Of a stretch of DNA of 18,326 bases, positions 8,558 through 16,077 are shown piece by piece. The notes beneath the pieces are model-generated. The model did not search any database, was not told the DNA's origin, and saw nothing but the letters and a program-made list of their open reading frames with translations. This DNA comes from Treponema sp. (lineage in GTDB: Bacteria; Spirochaetota; Spirochaetia; Treponematales; Treponemataceae). The stretch spans positions 1 through 18,326 of the forward strand of contig JAEDJS010000038.1 of NCBI GenBank assembly GCA_016296205.1, written 5' to 3'. Within the stretch, counting starts at the first letter, position 1. Every line of letters starts with the position of its first letter. The translations under genes and the position numbers were made by a program.

Positions 8558-9366
8558 AGAGCAGGTATGGCTTTTTCAAATTTTACGCCATACCAGTAAG
8601 TATCATCGCCAACTGTTGCTTTTATTGATTCCACCACAATATCACAAGCAATTGTGCCAGCTTCTATAAGCGATTTTCCCTGCAATAAGCTGCCAGCCAC
8701 AACTGAGGCAAATACATCTCCAGTTCCATGAAAAGAAACAGGAATTTTTTCTGTAAAATAATACTCAAAGTTTGAACCGTCAGAAACTGCAATTCCCAGC
8801 ATTTTCTGGTCAAAGCTCACACCTGTTAAAATTACATTTTTTGCTCCAAGTTCACGGAGTTTTTTTGCAATGTCTTCGATTTCTTCTTTCGTATAAGTCT
8901 CTTTGTATTCAATTCCCAACAACAGAGAGGCTTCTGTAAGATTTGGCATTATGACATCAGCTTTTCTGACAAGTTTTTTCATTTCCTGTGGAAAATCTGA
9001 ATCAAAGCCTGCATACAATTTTCCGTTGTCGGCCATTACAGGATCAACAATTGTAATGGCATTTTTCCTGGATGTTTTTTCAATAATTTCAAGAATCAAA
9101 GGAATCTGAGCTTTTGAAACATAGCCGGTATAAAAAGCATCAAAATCAATCTTTTCCTTCAGCCACTGATTCATTATTGAAAGCATGTCCCCTGTCAAAT
9201 CTCTAAAGGTCCAGCCTGAATAGCCGCTTGCAGTATGATTCGACAAAACGGAACTCGGCAAAACGGCACATTCAATTCCGCAGGCAGAAATAAGAGGTAA
9301 TGCTACAGTTGTTGAACATTTCCCAACACAGGAAATATCTTGAATTGTCAGTAAGCGTTTTTCCAT
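8521..9366 (-). CDS. pdxY: Pyridoxal/pyridoxamine kinase-like protein (ribokinase fold)
   Basis: This 281-residue cytosolic kinase of the PdxK/PdxY/ThiD branch would phosphorylate vitamin B6 vitamers in the salvage of pyridoxal 5'-phosphate. Visible landmarks are QDISCVGKCST near the N terminus, SNHTASGYSGW (substrate region), DPVMADNGKLY (108-118), MPNLTEASLLLG, and the anion-hole/catalytic HGTGD (213-217, Asp217). Length is typical. AAGGA about nine bases before the ATG supports the start. It lies between the phytase-like gene and the second Na+/Pi operon, both on the same strand, and has no obvious link with phosphate beyond being a kinase. Its end overlaps the Pho box of the next operon. 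A phosphomethylpyrimidine kinase role cannot be fully excluded. Confidence 0.85.
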   Translation of the reverse strand: MEKRLLTIQDISCVGKCSTTVALPLISACGIECAVLPSSVLSNHTASGYSGWTFRDLTGDMLSIMNQWLKEKIDFDAFYTGYVSKAQIPLILEIIEKTSRKNAITIVDPVMADNGKLYAGFDSDFPQEMKKLVRKADVIMPNLTEASLLLGIEYKETYTKEEIEDIAKKLRELGAKNVILTGVSFDQKMLGIAVSDGSNFEYYFTEKIPVSFHGTGDVFASVVAGSLLQGKSLIEAGTIACDIVVESIKATVGDDTYWYGVKFEKAIPALLQRIYQIFTSL

Positions 9367-9387
9367 ATTATTTTATCCTTGAACGAT

Positions 9388-9420
9388 GGGATTATTGTTC
9401 AGGAGGAAAACAATAATCCC
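9388..9420. repeat. 12-bp perfect hairpin after the phytase-like gene
   Basis: Arms GGGATTATTGTT (9388-9399) and its exact complement (9409-9420) enclose 9 bases. It begins 11 bp after the stop codon of the phytase-like gene and lies 21 bp before the pdxY-like start codon. No run of T follows on either strand, so it is more likely a transcript-stabilising or processing hairpin, or a weak terminator, than a canonical rho-independent terminator. Confidence 0.6.
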
Positions 9421-9431
9421 AAAAGTAATAA

Positions 9432-10673
9432 TTAAAACTTTATAGAGTAAATAACATCATCTTCCGGATTGTCAGTTTCTGGAAGAATTTTCTGACAGAG
9501 TTTGTTATCTTTTTCTATAAGTGCAAAGTCGTTGTCGTTTGCTACACAGATTGTGTTGTCATTCAAAAGCCAGAGCCCTTCAAGCTTGTCGTGACCATAA
9601 CCGATTTCTGCAGCCAAGTCTGTAATCAATTCTTTCTTTACAAAAGAGATTCCTTTCTCAAGAAGTTCAGACTGAGTACACTGTTCCAATGTTTTTCCTT
9701 CAATCAGCATACCGTTTTTTGCAGTCATGTCGCCGTTTACATCAGTAGCATCATTAAGAGTGATTTTGAAAAGATATTTGTGGGCTTCTTTTTCGCCTGC
9801 AAAATTTCCATCACGTTCAATTACAATAAATTCATCATTAGAAAGAGCCGTAATTCCGCAACAAGAATCTGTTTCTTTATTCTGCTGATATAAATACTGC
9901 CAGGTTTTACCAGTTGCAAGTTCAAACTTCACAATACGAATAAGCCGATTATTTACAACATCTTTTTTTGAAGGATTGTACAAAGTTGACTGCATGATTC
10001 CAATCAAATATTTTTCATCAGGAGTTTTTGTAAGTCCTTCCATTCCACGATTTGCACGGCGTGTGGCAAGAACTGCTGGAATTTTTCGACCATTTGTTGT
10101 CATTCCGAAAGGACTGATTCTTTCAAGTTCCTTTCCCTTTGCCGAAAAATGAACAATATGTGGACCATATTCATCAGAAATCCAGAAACTACCGTCTTTC
10201 ATTGCAACAAGCCCTTCACTATCCAGACCGTATTCATCAAGCCCAAGAATATTTTCGTTCATATCATAGGCAATTTCGCCAGTTGCACCTTTACCTTCTG
10301 GATTTGGGAGTCCTGTAATTTTTTTTCCATCAGGAGATTTTAATCCTATAGTCTTAAGCAATTTCACAGACCCGTCTTTCTTAAATTGAAACAATCCGAT
10401 TTCAGGATTAAATTCTGGCACCGGGAAAAGTTTTCCTTTGCCTTGTGCTCCTTTGTAGTCAATGTTTGGACCTCGGTCTGTTATTAAATAAAACTTTGAA
10501 CTGTCTCCTGGAAAAGCACAAGCATCTGATCCAAATCCACCTTTACGAACTTCTACTCCATCTTTTGTTGTTTTTAATGTTTTGTAAGGAACTATTGATC
10601 CTTCTGCAAAAAGTGAAACTGTACAAATTGAAAAAAGCGCAACACTTGTAATTAAATTGATAATTTTTTTCAT
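9432..10673 (-). CDS. Secreted phytase-like esterase (PF13449-type)
   Basis: This 413-residue exported protein has a clear signal peptide (MKKIINL, hydrophobic core, cleavage after SLFA near residue 23). The mature part matches the 'esterase-like activity of phytase' family: ITDRGPN, DSEGLVAMKDGSFWISDEYG, the PFG motif, NRGMEGLTKTPDEKYLIG, and KLEGLWLLNDNTI near the end. These proteins are beta-propeller-like and have been tied to phosphate-ester hydrolysis, though activity is proven for few members. A weak GGTGA lies six bases before the ATG. It follows phoA with repeat element A between them, and is probably a distal member of the porin-phoA transcription unit. The predicted location is the periplasm or cell exterior, releasing phosphate from organic sources. 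Confidence 0.82.
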   Translation of the reverse strand: MKKIINLITSVALFSICTVSLFAEGSIVPYKTLKTTKDGVEVRKGGFGSDACAFPGDSSKFYLITDRGPNIDYKGAQGKGKLFPVPEFNPEIGLFQFKKDGSVKLLKTIGLKSPDGKKITGLPNPEGKGATGEIAYDMNENILGLDEYGLDSEGLVAMKDGSFWISDEYGPHIVHFSAKGKELERISPFGMTTNGRKIPAVLATRRANRGMEGLTKTPDEKYLIGIMQSTLYNPSKKDVVNNRLIRIVKFELATGKTWQYLYQQNKETDSCCGITALSNDEFIVIERDGNFAGEKEAHKYLFKITLNDATDVNGDMTAKNGMLIEGKTLEQCTQSELLEKGISFVKKELITDLAAEIGYGHDKLEGLWLLNDNTICVANDNDFALIEKDNKLCQKILPETDNPEDDVIYSIKF

Positions 10674-10694
10674 AAATATTCACCATATTATTTG

Positions 10695-10852
10695 GGGCGT
10701 TCCCGACTGCTTTCGCAGCCGGTCGGGCTATTCAGGGTTCCGGCTTTCGCCTTCATTCTTTCGTTCCGGTGGTTGTGGTGGTTGAGTCTGCCGAAACCAC
10801 CACAACCACCGGAACGAAAGAACGCCTTCGGCGCCCTTACTATCCCTAACGC
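10695..10852 (+). repeat. GC-rich palindromic repeat element A, between phoA and the phytase-like gene
   Basis: This 158-bp GC-rich block stands out in AT-rich surroundings. It starts with GGGCGTT and ends with CTAACGC. Internal landmarks are CCCGACTGC...GTCGGG (a hairpin), TTCAGGGTTCCG, and CGCCTTCGGCGCCC near its right end. Element B at 12411-12526 has the same ends and the same landmarks in the opposite orientation, which shows that it is a repeated mobile or formerly mobile unit. It fills nearly the whole gap between the phoA stop and the next start codon. No transposase is encoded. Confidence 0.75.
10756..10822. repeat. 28-bp perfect inverted repeat inside element A
   Basis: Arms 10756-10783 and 10795-10822 are perfectly complementary over 28 bp around an 11-base loop. 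The arms contain CCGGTGGTTGTGG and its complement. In RNA from either strand this would be a very stable hairpin, large enough to act as a transcription terminator, an attenuator or an RNase barrier between phoA and the phytase-like gene. Confidence 0.85.
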
Positions 10853-10856
10853 GTTT

Positions 10857-12383
10857 TTAGTCTTTAACAACCTTAGTAAGCTTTGCCATTTTCTTGTAAA
10901 TTTCTGTGTTGTCGTAGAAACCTTTGAATTCTTCCTGACCAGCACCAAGAGCAAATACTGGAACTGGTAAACCTGTATGGCTGTTACTTGTCCAGCCAAG
11001 TCCAGATTTTGCGTTCAGTACATGTGTGATTGTAATTGTGAGAGGCTCGTAAGTTCCGTAAAGATCGTATTCCATCTGGTTACGGGATTTGTCACCACTA
11101 ATTGTTTTTTCGTAAGCAGTTTTGATGCGACCCAGTTCGTAATCTGTAAGAACAAGCCCGCCGTTTTTATCTGATTCATCGAGGCCGTTGCTGCCTGGAA
11201 GTTTGAGACCAAAAAGTTTTTCTACATCAGCCATAACTGTTTCAAAACTTACACCGTTTTTCTTGTAAGCAGAAACATAATCTGAATCAAACTTTGCATA
11301 AGAAATTTTCTGTCCGTCCAGTGTACGGAAAAACAAGTTGTAATCTGTTCCTGCATAACCGATTGTAAGTCCCCCAGTTTCGTGGTCTGCTGTTACAAGA
11401 ATGAGGGTTTCTTTTGGGTGTTTGTTGTAGAAAGCAATTGCTTCTTCTACGGCTTCGCTTAATGCAAGTGTATCTGCAATTGAAGAACGGGCATCATTTG
11501 CGTGGCAGGCCCAGTCAACTTTTCCGCCTTCTACCATCATGAAGAAACCTTTTTTATTATCAAGAACTTCAATTCCTTTACGAACATAATCACGGAGAGC
11601 CCATTCACCTTTTTTGCGGTCGTTGTCGTAACTCATGGAATCTGAATCCGCAAGAGTTTCTGCAATTACAAGAGCCTTGTCTCCATTTTTAAGTGCACCA
11701 GCAGATTTCTGGTCAAAGCAAACTTTGTAACCTGCATCTTTTGCCAGATCATAAATAGAAGTTTTATCCTTATTTTTGTCCTGTGGTTCCATCAGAGCAC
11801 CACCGGCAAAATAATCAAAGTTCGATTCAACAAGTTCAAGACCGATCGGATAATTCGATTTGCGGCTTGCCTGGTGAGCATAAGTTGCGGCAGGAGTTGC
11901 GTGGTTCAGGTTTACTGTTGAAATTACACCAATCTTCCATTTTTTCTGATCGCGGAGCTGTTCTGCGATTGTGCGGTATTTAATCTTCTTTGTAATATCC
12001 ACATTGATTGAAGATGAATGAGTCTTGTATCCAGTGAAGATTGATGTAGCTGTTGAAGCCGAATCTGGTGCAAATGATGTTGCATCGTATGTACTTGCTG
12101 AACCAGCTACAGGGAAATTGTAAAACCTTAATGCTTTCATTTCCGGTGAATCAGAAGGGTCCTCTGATTTCTTTACAACGTCAACAATGCCTGCAGCATC
12201 TTTACCTGTGTAGTAAGCAGCACTCTGAATCTGCGGGTAACTCATTCCGTCACCAACGAATACAAAAACATATTTTGGAGTCCCTTTTCCTGTAGGTGTT
12301 GCGGCAATTTTTGTTTCTGCGTGAAGTGCAGAAAGTCCAAGAAGTGCTAAAATAACTGCACTTGTAAATTTTGATTTTTTCAT
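10857..12383 (-). CDS. phoA: Alkaline phosphatase
   Basis: This 508-residue exported phosphomonoesterase has a signal peptide (MKKSKFTSA, hydrophobic core, cleavage near LHA-E at 22). Alkaline phosphatase landmarks (PF00245) are all present: VFVGDGM with metal ligand Asp45, APDSASTAT with the nucleophile Ser108, WACHANDARSSIADT, ADHETGG with metal-binding Asp-His, and HTGLPVPVFALG with the late metal-binding His. The start at 12383 is preferred because GAGGT lies six bases upstream; in-frame codons further 5' are not supported. It lies downstream of the porin with repeat element B between them, and no Pho box was seen directly before it, so it probably depends on the porin promoter. It is periplasmic and releases phosphate from organic esters. 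Confidence 0.96.
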   Translation of the reverse strand: MKKSKFTSAVILALLGLSALHAETKIAATPTGKGTPKYVFVFVGDGMSYPQIQSAAYYTGKDAAGIVDVVKKSEDPSDSPEMKALRFYNFPVAGSASTYDATSFAPDSASTATSIFTGYKTHSSSINVDITKKIKYRTIAEQLRDQKKWKIGVISTVNLNHATPAATYAHQASRKSNYPIGLELVESNFDYFAGGALMEPQDKNKDKTSIYDLAKDAGYKVCFDQKSAGALKNGDKALVIAETLADSDSMSYDNDRKKGEWALRDYVRKGIEVLDNKKGFFMMVEGGKVDWACHANDARSSIADTLALSEAVEEAIAFYNKHPKETLILVTADHETGGLTIGYAGTDYNLFFRTLDGQKISYAKFDSDYVSAYKKNGVSFETVMADVEKLFGLKLPGSNGLDESDKNGGLVLTDYELGRIKTAYEKTISGDKSRNQMEYDLYGTYEPLTITITHVLNAKSGLGWTSNSHTGLPVPVFALGAGQEEFKGFYDNTEIYKKMAKLTKVVKD

Positions 12384-12410
12384 TTTATACCTCAAAAAGT
12401 TTTGTGGATT

Positions 12411-12526
12411 GCGTTAGCGCTGTGCAGGGCGCTGAAGGCGGCCACCGCAGGGCGTAGCCCGAGGAGGCTGAAGCGACAGCGGAACCCTGAACATAGCGAC
12501 CCGAAGCAAAGCGCAGGGTAACGCCC
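12411..12526 (-). repeat. GC-rich palindromic repeat element B, between the porin and phoA
   Basis: Read on the - strand, this 116-bp GC-rich block begins GGGCGTTACCC, has CTATGTTCAGGGTTCCG and CGCCTTCAGCGCCC inside, and ends CTAACGC. These match element A with a shorter middle. The first G of the element is the third base of the porin stop codon TAG, so it was inserted at, or defines, the exact 3' end of that gene. It fills most of the gap to phoA, and its hairpins could lower read-through from porin into phoA. Confidence 0.75.
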
Positions 12527-13608
12527 TATTTTTTAATTTCTGCAATTGTACATTTCCAGCTGAATGGAACTGCAAGCTTTGTAACACCATTCTTATCAGC
12601 CGATACGCGAACACCAGTTGTAACACTTCCCATTTTGTTCTGGAGATTGTATGTAAGGTTTGGATAAACATCTGCTTTAAGTGCACTTTCGGAACCAAGA
12701 ATTGTTGACACTTTTGCTTTTACACCTGCTGTAAGTGAATCATTTACTTTGTATGTCAGACGAACATTTGTCTGAAGTGGAATTGAATCGCCTTCAAGTC
12801 CGGAAATAACATCAGCACCGGCAAAAAAACCTGCCTCTTTTAAGTTGTAACCTGCTGTTACCATGAGTGCATTTTTTGCCGCTTTTGGAAGATAATCTGT
12901 ATCTGTATCGTTATAAATGTAACCAGCGTTCAGTGTCAGGTTTTCAACCGCATTAAGTCCGGCAAAAACTCCGGCTGTAAACTGATTTCCTGTCACATTC
13001 TGAAAAGATCCTCCAAAGCTGACCAGATTTTTTACTGCAAAGTTGAATCCAAAATCCAGACCAAGCTTATCCTTGTTACTGAACGAACCGTCTGTACCTT
13101 TTACTCCGCCAGCAAGATTCATGGTAATATTTTTTTCATCTCCAAAAGCCCAGTTGCTTACAGCACCAAATCCGTTCTGAAGAAGTCTTGCGTTTTTAGC
13201 GTAATCATCACTTGCTGCCATATAACCTGCATTTACAGGAACCTTTGTTGAAAAATCATTTCCTGCAATAATATTCAGCTGATCTACCGGCTTAAAACGG
13301 CCATATCCGCGAAGACGCATAGTGCTTTCTTTTCCATTAAGTTTTGTTGTTGCAACTTCCATTCTTACGCGTGCATCAAAATATTTATCGCTTGCGTCCA
13401 TCTGGAGTCTGTCACTTACTCTTGTAGTATTTGTGAATCCATTTTTTAAATTTCCATCTTCATCTTTCTGTTTTTCAAAACTGAATAAATCAGAACCACC
13501 TGTACTGTCGCTGTCACCACCAAATGTGTTTACAATTTTAAGCGACTGCGCATTTATTGCGCTACAAACCATCATGCCTGCTATCATTGCAGTTACAATT
13601 TTTTTCAT
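12526..13608 (-). CDS. Putative outer-membrane beta-barrel porin, phosphate-regulated
   Basis: The 360-residue protein has a signal peptide (MKKIVTAMIAGMMV, cleavage after INA near residue 21) and a mature chain of alternating polar/hydrophobic strands rich in Gly, Asn and aromatic residues, such as LTLNAGYIYNDTD and LMVTAGYNLKEAG, ending in the strand LAVPFSW plus a short tail. This is the look of a spirochaetal outer-membrane barrel; I do not recognise a specific family. The start at 13608 follows AAGGA by seven bases; the 23 codons further upstream look like leader. It heads the run with phoA and the phytase-like gene and has a Pho box upstream, so a role in passing phosphate or phosphate esters across the outer membrane is a reasonable inference. 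Its stop codon touches repeat element B. Confidence 0.75.
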   Translation of the reverse strand: MKKIVTAMIAGMMVCSAINAQSLKIVNTFGGDSDSTGGSDLFSFEKQKDEDGNLKNGFTNTTRVSDRLQMDASDKYFDARVRMEVATTKLNGKESTMRLRGYGRFKPVDQLNIIAGNDFSTKVPVNAGYMAASDDYAKNARLLQNGFGAVSNWAFGDEKNITMNLAGGVKGTDGSFSNKDKLGLDFGFNFAVKNLVSFGGSFQNVTGNQFTAGVFAGLNAVENLTLNAGYIYNDTDTDYLPKAAKNALMVTAGYNLKEAGFFAGADVISGLEGDSIPLQTNVRLTYKVNDSLTAGVKAKVSTILGSESALKADVYPNLTYNLQNKMGSVTTGVRVSADKNGVTKLAVPFSWKCTIAEIKK

Positions 13609-13696
13609 ATAAAATCCTTGCCACTGAAAAAGATTTTGCAATCTGTATTTTTCCAAATTGCAGTTTTCTAATGGCAAGGCTAATATACAATGTGTG

Positions 13697-13735
13697 TATT
13701 AAATCTAAATTAAGAATGTGTTAAACCTATGTAAA
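13697..13735 (-). promoter_or_regulatory. Putative Pho box upstream of the porin gene
   Basis: On the - strand, TTTACA (13735-13730) and TTAACA (13724-13719) are perfect TT(A/T)ACA hexamers 11 bp apart. Weaker hexamers TTAATT (13713-13708) and TTAATA (13702-13697) continue the same phase. The site is about 90-130 bp before the porin start codon. It matches the geometry of the other three boxes in the window and would place porin, phoA and the phytase-like gene under phosphate-starvation control. Confidence 0.65.
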
Positions 13736-13740
13736 ATGGC

Positions 13741-14063
13741 GTAATTTAATTTCTAGTGTATAAAAAATATGAAAGGACACTTCAACTTAATTGTTTTCAT
13801 AAAACAAATCGATGAAAAAGCCAGCGCCAAAGCCAAAGGCATTTTACTCTTATAGCAGATTTTAAAATTTCTTGTAGTCAGTTGTATGGCTACAATCATT
13901 CGGCTTGTGCTGGTCAACAAAATCACAACCTTCAGATCAAACTCTTCCCTGCTAACAAAATTTGTACCAACCATTACTGCAATGACTGCCGGCACTCTGC
14001 AATTTGTTGTGCTGTTTCTTTACAGAAATTTATTATAAGCAGACAAATCAAATCTATTGAAAA
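13741..14063. other. AT-rich gap without a convincing gene
   Basis: This 323-bp stretch lies between the YibE/F stop codon and the porin promoter. The longest frame (13753-13995, - strand, 80 codons) starts with GTG, has no Shine-Dalgarno sequence and no recognisable protein. A TTGTAG...CTACAA inverted repeat lies near 13873-13896. The stretch TGCTAACAAAATTTGTACC around 13950 resembles the edge of the insertion in pstB (GCTAACAAGTTTTGTTCCC), so it may hold a decayed repeat element. No clear terminator was seen after YibE/F. Confidence 0.4.
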
Positions 14064-15197
14064 TTATTTTGTCAGCACAGTTCCAGCAATCACGGCTGTA
14101 AGTGGTGCTGTCATAGCAAGCCCGAAGCTTCCGGCAATTGTGTTTATAATTTCTGCCGAAACTACGTTGTTATTTAGAATATTATAAAGTGGCGTACCCT
14201 GAGCCATAAAAGTCATAAGAAGAGCAATGCAGGTTCCCGAATATGCAAGAAGAAGTGTAGTTGTCATGGTTCCCATTGCTGCACGGGCAACTGCGAGCCC
14301 TGAGCGCACTGCTTCCTTCCGCGTTATTTCAAATCCCTTTCCTTTTGCACTTTTTACAACTTCGTTTACCGCACTGGTTATATCTACACTTAAATCCATT
14401 ACTGAACCGCTGGCGCCAATAAAAACCGAAGCCATGAAAATCTGCGTCAGGTTTAAATCCTGAAACCCGGAATACAAAAGAGCTTCCGAGTTTTCCATTA
14501 CCGCACCGTGAATGTGAAAAAATTTTGTGAACATAAATGAAAGAAATGCGGCAAACAAAATGCCAAGCATAGAGCCCGAAAACGAAGAGACCAGCCGCCT
14601 GTCAAAGCCGTAGACCAAAGCAAGAATCACAAAGGTCATTATTCCTACAACAAGAATTCCTGAAAGAACTGGATTCACTCCGTTCAGATACAAAGGTATA
14701 AGAATTTTCCACAGAACAAGAATGGTGATTATAAATGAAAAAACTGAACGAAGTCCCGTGGTCCCGGCAAAGGCAATCAGAAAAAGTGCGAAAGCAATTG
14801 CAAGAATCAGTTCTCCGTTCAGCCTGTAATAATCAATCAGATTTACGGAATAGAATTCCGTTCCAATTTCTCCATCGCCGTAATGAATGACAGCCTGCAC
14901 TTTATCCCCAGCCTTGAAAAGTTTGTCCTGCGACAAAGAACCACCTAGCATATTCCAGCCTTCAAGTTCTTTTCCTTTGAATTTTCCGGAAAGAATCTTT
15001 ACAACGCAAACCTGCTGCCCGCTTCTGATAAGGCCTGTATCAATAAGCCGTGAATTATCAGCTTCTTCAACTAGTGCCTTACATTTTTCTGCATCCCTGA
15101 ACTGCAACGCACCTTCAAAACCTGTAGGAAGCAGCATTAAAACGCCTGAAATAAAAAGGCACGAAGCAAGAACTGTAAAATCTTTTTTTAGTCTCAT
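14064..15197 (-). CDS. YibE/F family multi-pass membrane protein
   Basis: The 377-residue protein has an N-terminal membrane anchor (about residues 9-28), then a roughly 95-residue extracytoplasmic domain with GKELEGWNMLGGSL and AVIHYGDGEIG. Seven or so further hydrophobic helices follow, with conserved FAGTTGLRSVFSF, GASGSVMDLSVDI and LAVARAAMGTMTTTLLLAYSG. This matches the YibE/F family (PF07907), whose function is unknown. Its ATG overlaps the phoU stop codon in ATGA, so the two are translationally coupled and almost surely co-expressed with pstB. That context suggests a link to phosphate or envelope homeostasis, but the family itself gives no mechanism. Confidence 0.9.
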   Translation of the reverse strand: MRLKKDFTVLASCLFISGVLMLLPTGFEGALQFRDAEKCKALVEEADNSRLIDTGLIRSGQQVCVVKILSGKFKGKELEGWNMLGGSLSQDKLFKAGDKVQAVIHYGDGEIGTEFYSVNLIDYYRLNGELILAIAFALFLIAFAGTTGLRSVFSFIITILVLWKILIPLYLNGVNPVLSGILVVGIMTFVILALVYGFDRRLVSSFSGSMLGILFAAFLSFMFTKFFHIHGAVMENSEALLYSGFQDLNLTQIFMASVFIGASGSVMDLSVDITSAVNEVVKSAKGKGFEITRKEAVRSGLAVARAAMGTMTTTLLLAYSGTCIALLMTFMAQGTPLYNILNNNVVSAEIINTIAGSFGLAMTAPLTAVIAGTVLTK

Positions 15198-15856
15198 TTC
15201 AAGTTACCAGTCATTGCAAAAATAACCCATTCTGCAATGTTTGTTGCGTGGTCTCCAATGCGTTCAAAATATTTTGCAATCAAAAGATAATCTGCAATCT
15301 GTTCACCACGCGAAACTTTATTTTGAATCTGAAGTACCAGCTCTTTTTTTATCTGATAGTACATGCCGTCAACCACATCGTCACTTGCAATAACTTTTTT
15401 TGCCATAACCACATCCCGGTTTATGTAAGCCCCGATACTTTCCTTAAGCATTTTCTGAATTGCAGTTCCCATTTCATTAAGCTGCGAGTTAATTGGTTTT
15501 CCAAGAACATCTTCGCCACTCCCGCTTATTTTGCACATACGTTTCAAAAGGTCAGCAACATCTCCGGCGTGGTCGCCGATACGTTCCATATCAGTAACCA
15601 TTTTCAGTGCCGCAGTAATGAGTCGCAGGTCTGTTGCCATTGGCTGCTGCTGTAAAAGAAGTTTGATACAAAGCTGTTCGATTTCTTTTTCTTTTTCATC
15701 AATTGCATCGTCTGCTTTTATAATTGCATCTGCTGCATCTTCATCGTGCGCCATCAAAGCCAGGATAGAACTTTCAATGGCTACTTCAATCATCTTTCCC
15801 ATGGTAATGATTGCCGAATTCAACTTTCTTAATTCTTCTTCGAATTTTTCACGCAT
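15194..15856 (-). CDS. phoU: Phosphate-specific transport system accessory protein PhoU
   Basis: At 220 residues it has the standard PhoU length and consists of two three-helix bundles. Visible features are the N-terminal REKFEEELRKL, QQQPMATDLRLI, MERIGDHAGDVADL (first acidic metal-binding motif) and YFERIGDHATNIAEWVIF (second). PhoU links the PstSCAB transporter with PhoR and represses the Pho regulon when phosphate is plentiful. AGGAG six bases before the ATG fixes the start, and a 7-bp GC hairpin (15869-15886) stands immediately before that Shine-Dalgarno sequence. It follows pstB after 221 bp filled with repeats, which is unusual because pstB and phoU are normally tightly packed. It overlaps YibE/F by four bases. 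Confidence 0.96.
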   Translation of the reverse strand: MREKFEEELRKLNSAIITMGKMIEVAIESSILALMAHDEDAADAIIKADDAIDEKEKEIEQLCIKLLLQQQPMATDLRLITAALKMVTDMERIGDHAGDVADLLKRMCKISGSGEDVLGKPINSQLNEMGTAIQKMLKESIGAYINRDVVMAKKVIASDDVVDGMYYQIKKELVLQIQNKVSRGEQIADYLLIAKYFERIGDHATNIAEWVIFAMTGNLK

Positions 15857-15868
15857 AAAAACTCCTGT

Positions 15869-15949
15869 AGGGGGAAGTCTCCCCCTGCGCCCGCACTTTG
15901 TTGCGGGCTACCCCTTCTAGCGGGCTTCAAACGCCAGCCCGCAACGCCT
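15869..15949 (-). repeat. GC-rich palindromic repeat element C, upstream of phoU
   Basis: On the - strand it begins GGCGTTGCGGGC, continues with CCGCTAGAAGGGGT and GCAACAAAGTGCG, and ends in AGGGGGAGACTTCCCCCT. Nearly the same string of landmarks in the same order is found inside pstB (16634-16710, + strand). It contains three GC stems: 15869-15875 with 15880-15886, 15889-15895 with 15902-15908, and 15920-15926 with 15936-15942. The last stem in transcript order abuts the phoU Shine-Dalgarno sequence and could affect its translation. Confidence 0.75.
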
Positions 15950-15955
15950 GGCTTA

Positions 15956-16068
15956 CACACCAAAAATAAACAAGTGGGGTCTGTCCCCCTTTGTTGTGTC
16001 CTTCTGTCGCAACAGGGGTCTGTCCCCTTTTATTCCACACCAAAAATAAACAAGTGGGGTCTGTCCCC
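15956..16068. repeat. Three GGGGTCTGTCCCC motifs within two 33-bp direct repeats
   Basis: The 13-base imperfect palindrome GGGGTCTGTCCCC occurs at 15976-15988, 16015-16027 and 16056-16068 (steps of 39 and 41 bp). The first and third lie in an exact 33-bp direct repeat (15956-15988 and 16036-16068) whose left part reads ACACCAAAAATAAACAAGT. The cluster sits between the pstB stop codon and element C. It resembles REP-type repeats that a RAYT (Y1-type) transposase may mobilise, but no such gene is in the window. Confidence 0.8.
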
Positions 16069-16077
16069 TCTGTCACC

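Noticed and set aside
9388..9420. Canonical rho-independent terminator
   Set aside because: The 12-bp stem is perfect, but no T tract follows on either strand, so it is listed only as a hairpin.
10688..10999. Small ORFs over element A on both strands
   Set aside because: They arise from the GC-rich inverted repeat and run into the phoA coding sequence in another frame.
12414..12698. 94-codon ORF on the - strand over element B
   Set aside because: It overlaps the 3' end of the porin in another frame and consists largely of repeat-element sequence.
13753..13995. 80-codon gene on the - strand in the YibE/F-porin gap
   Set aside because: GTG start without a ribosome binding site, no recognisable domain, and composition like the surrounding AT-rich gap.
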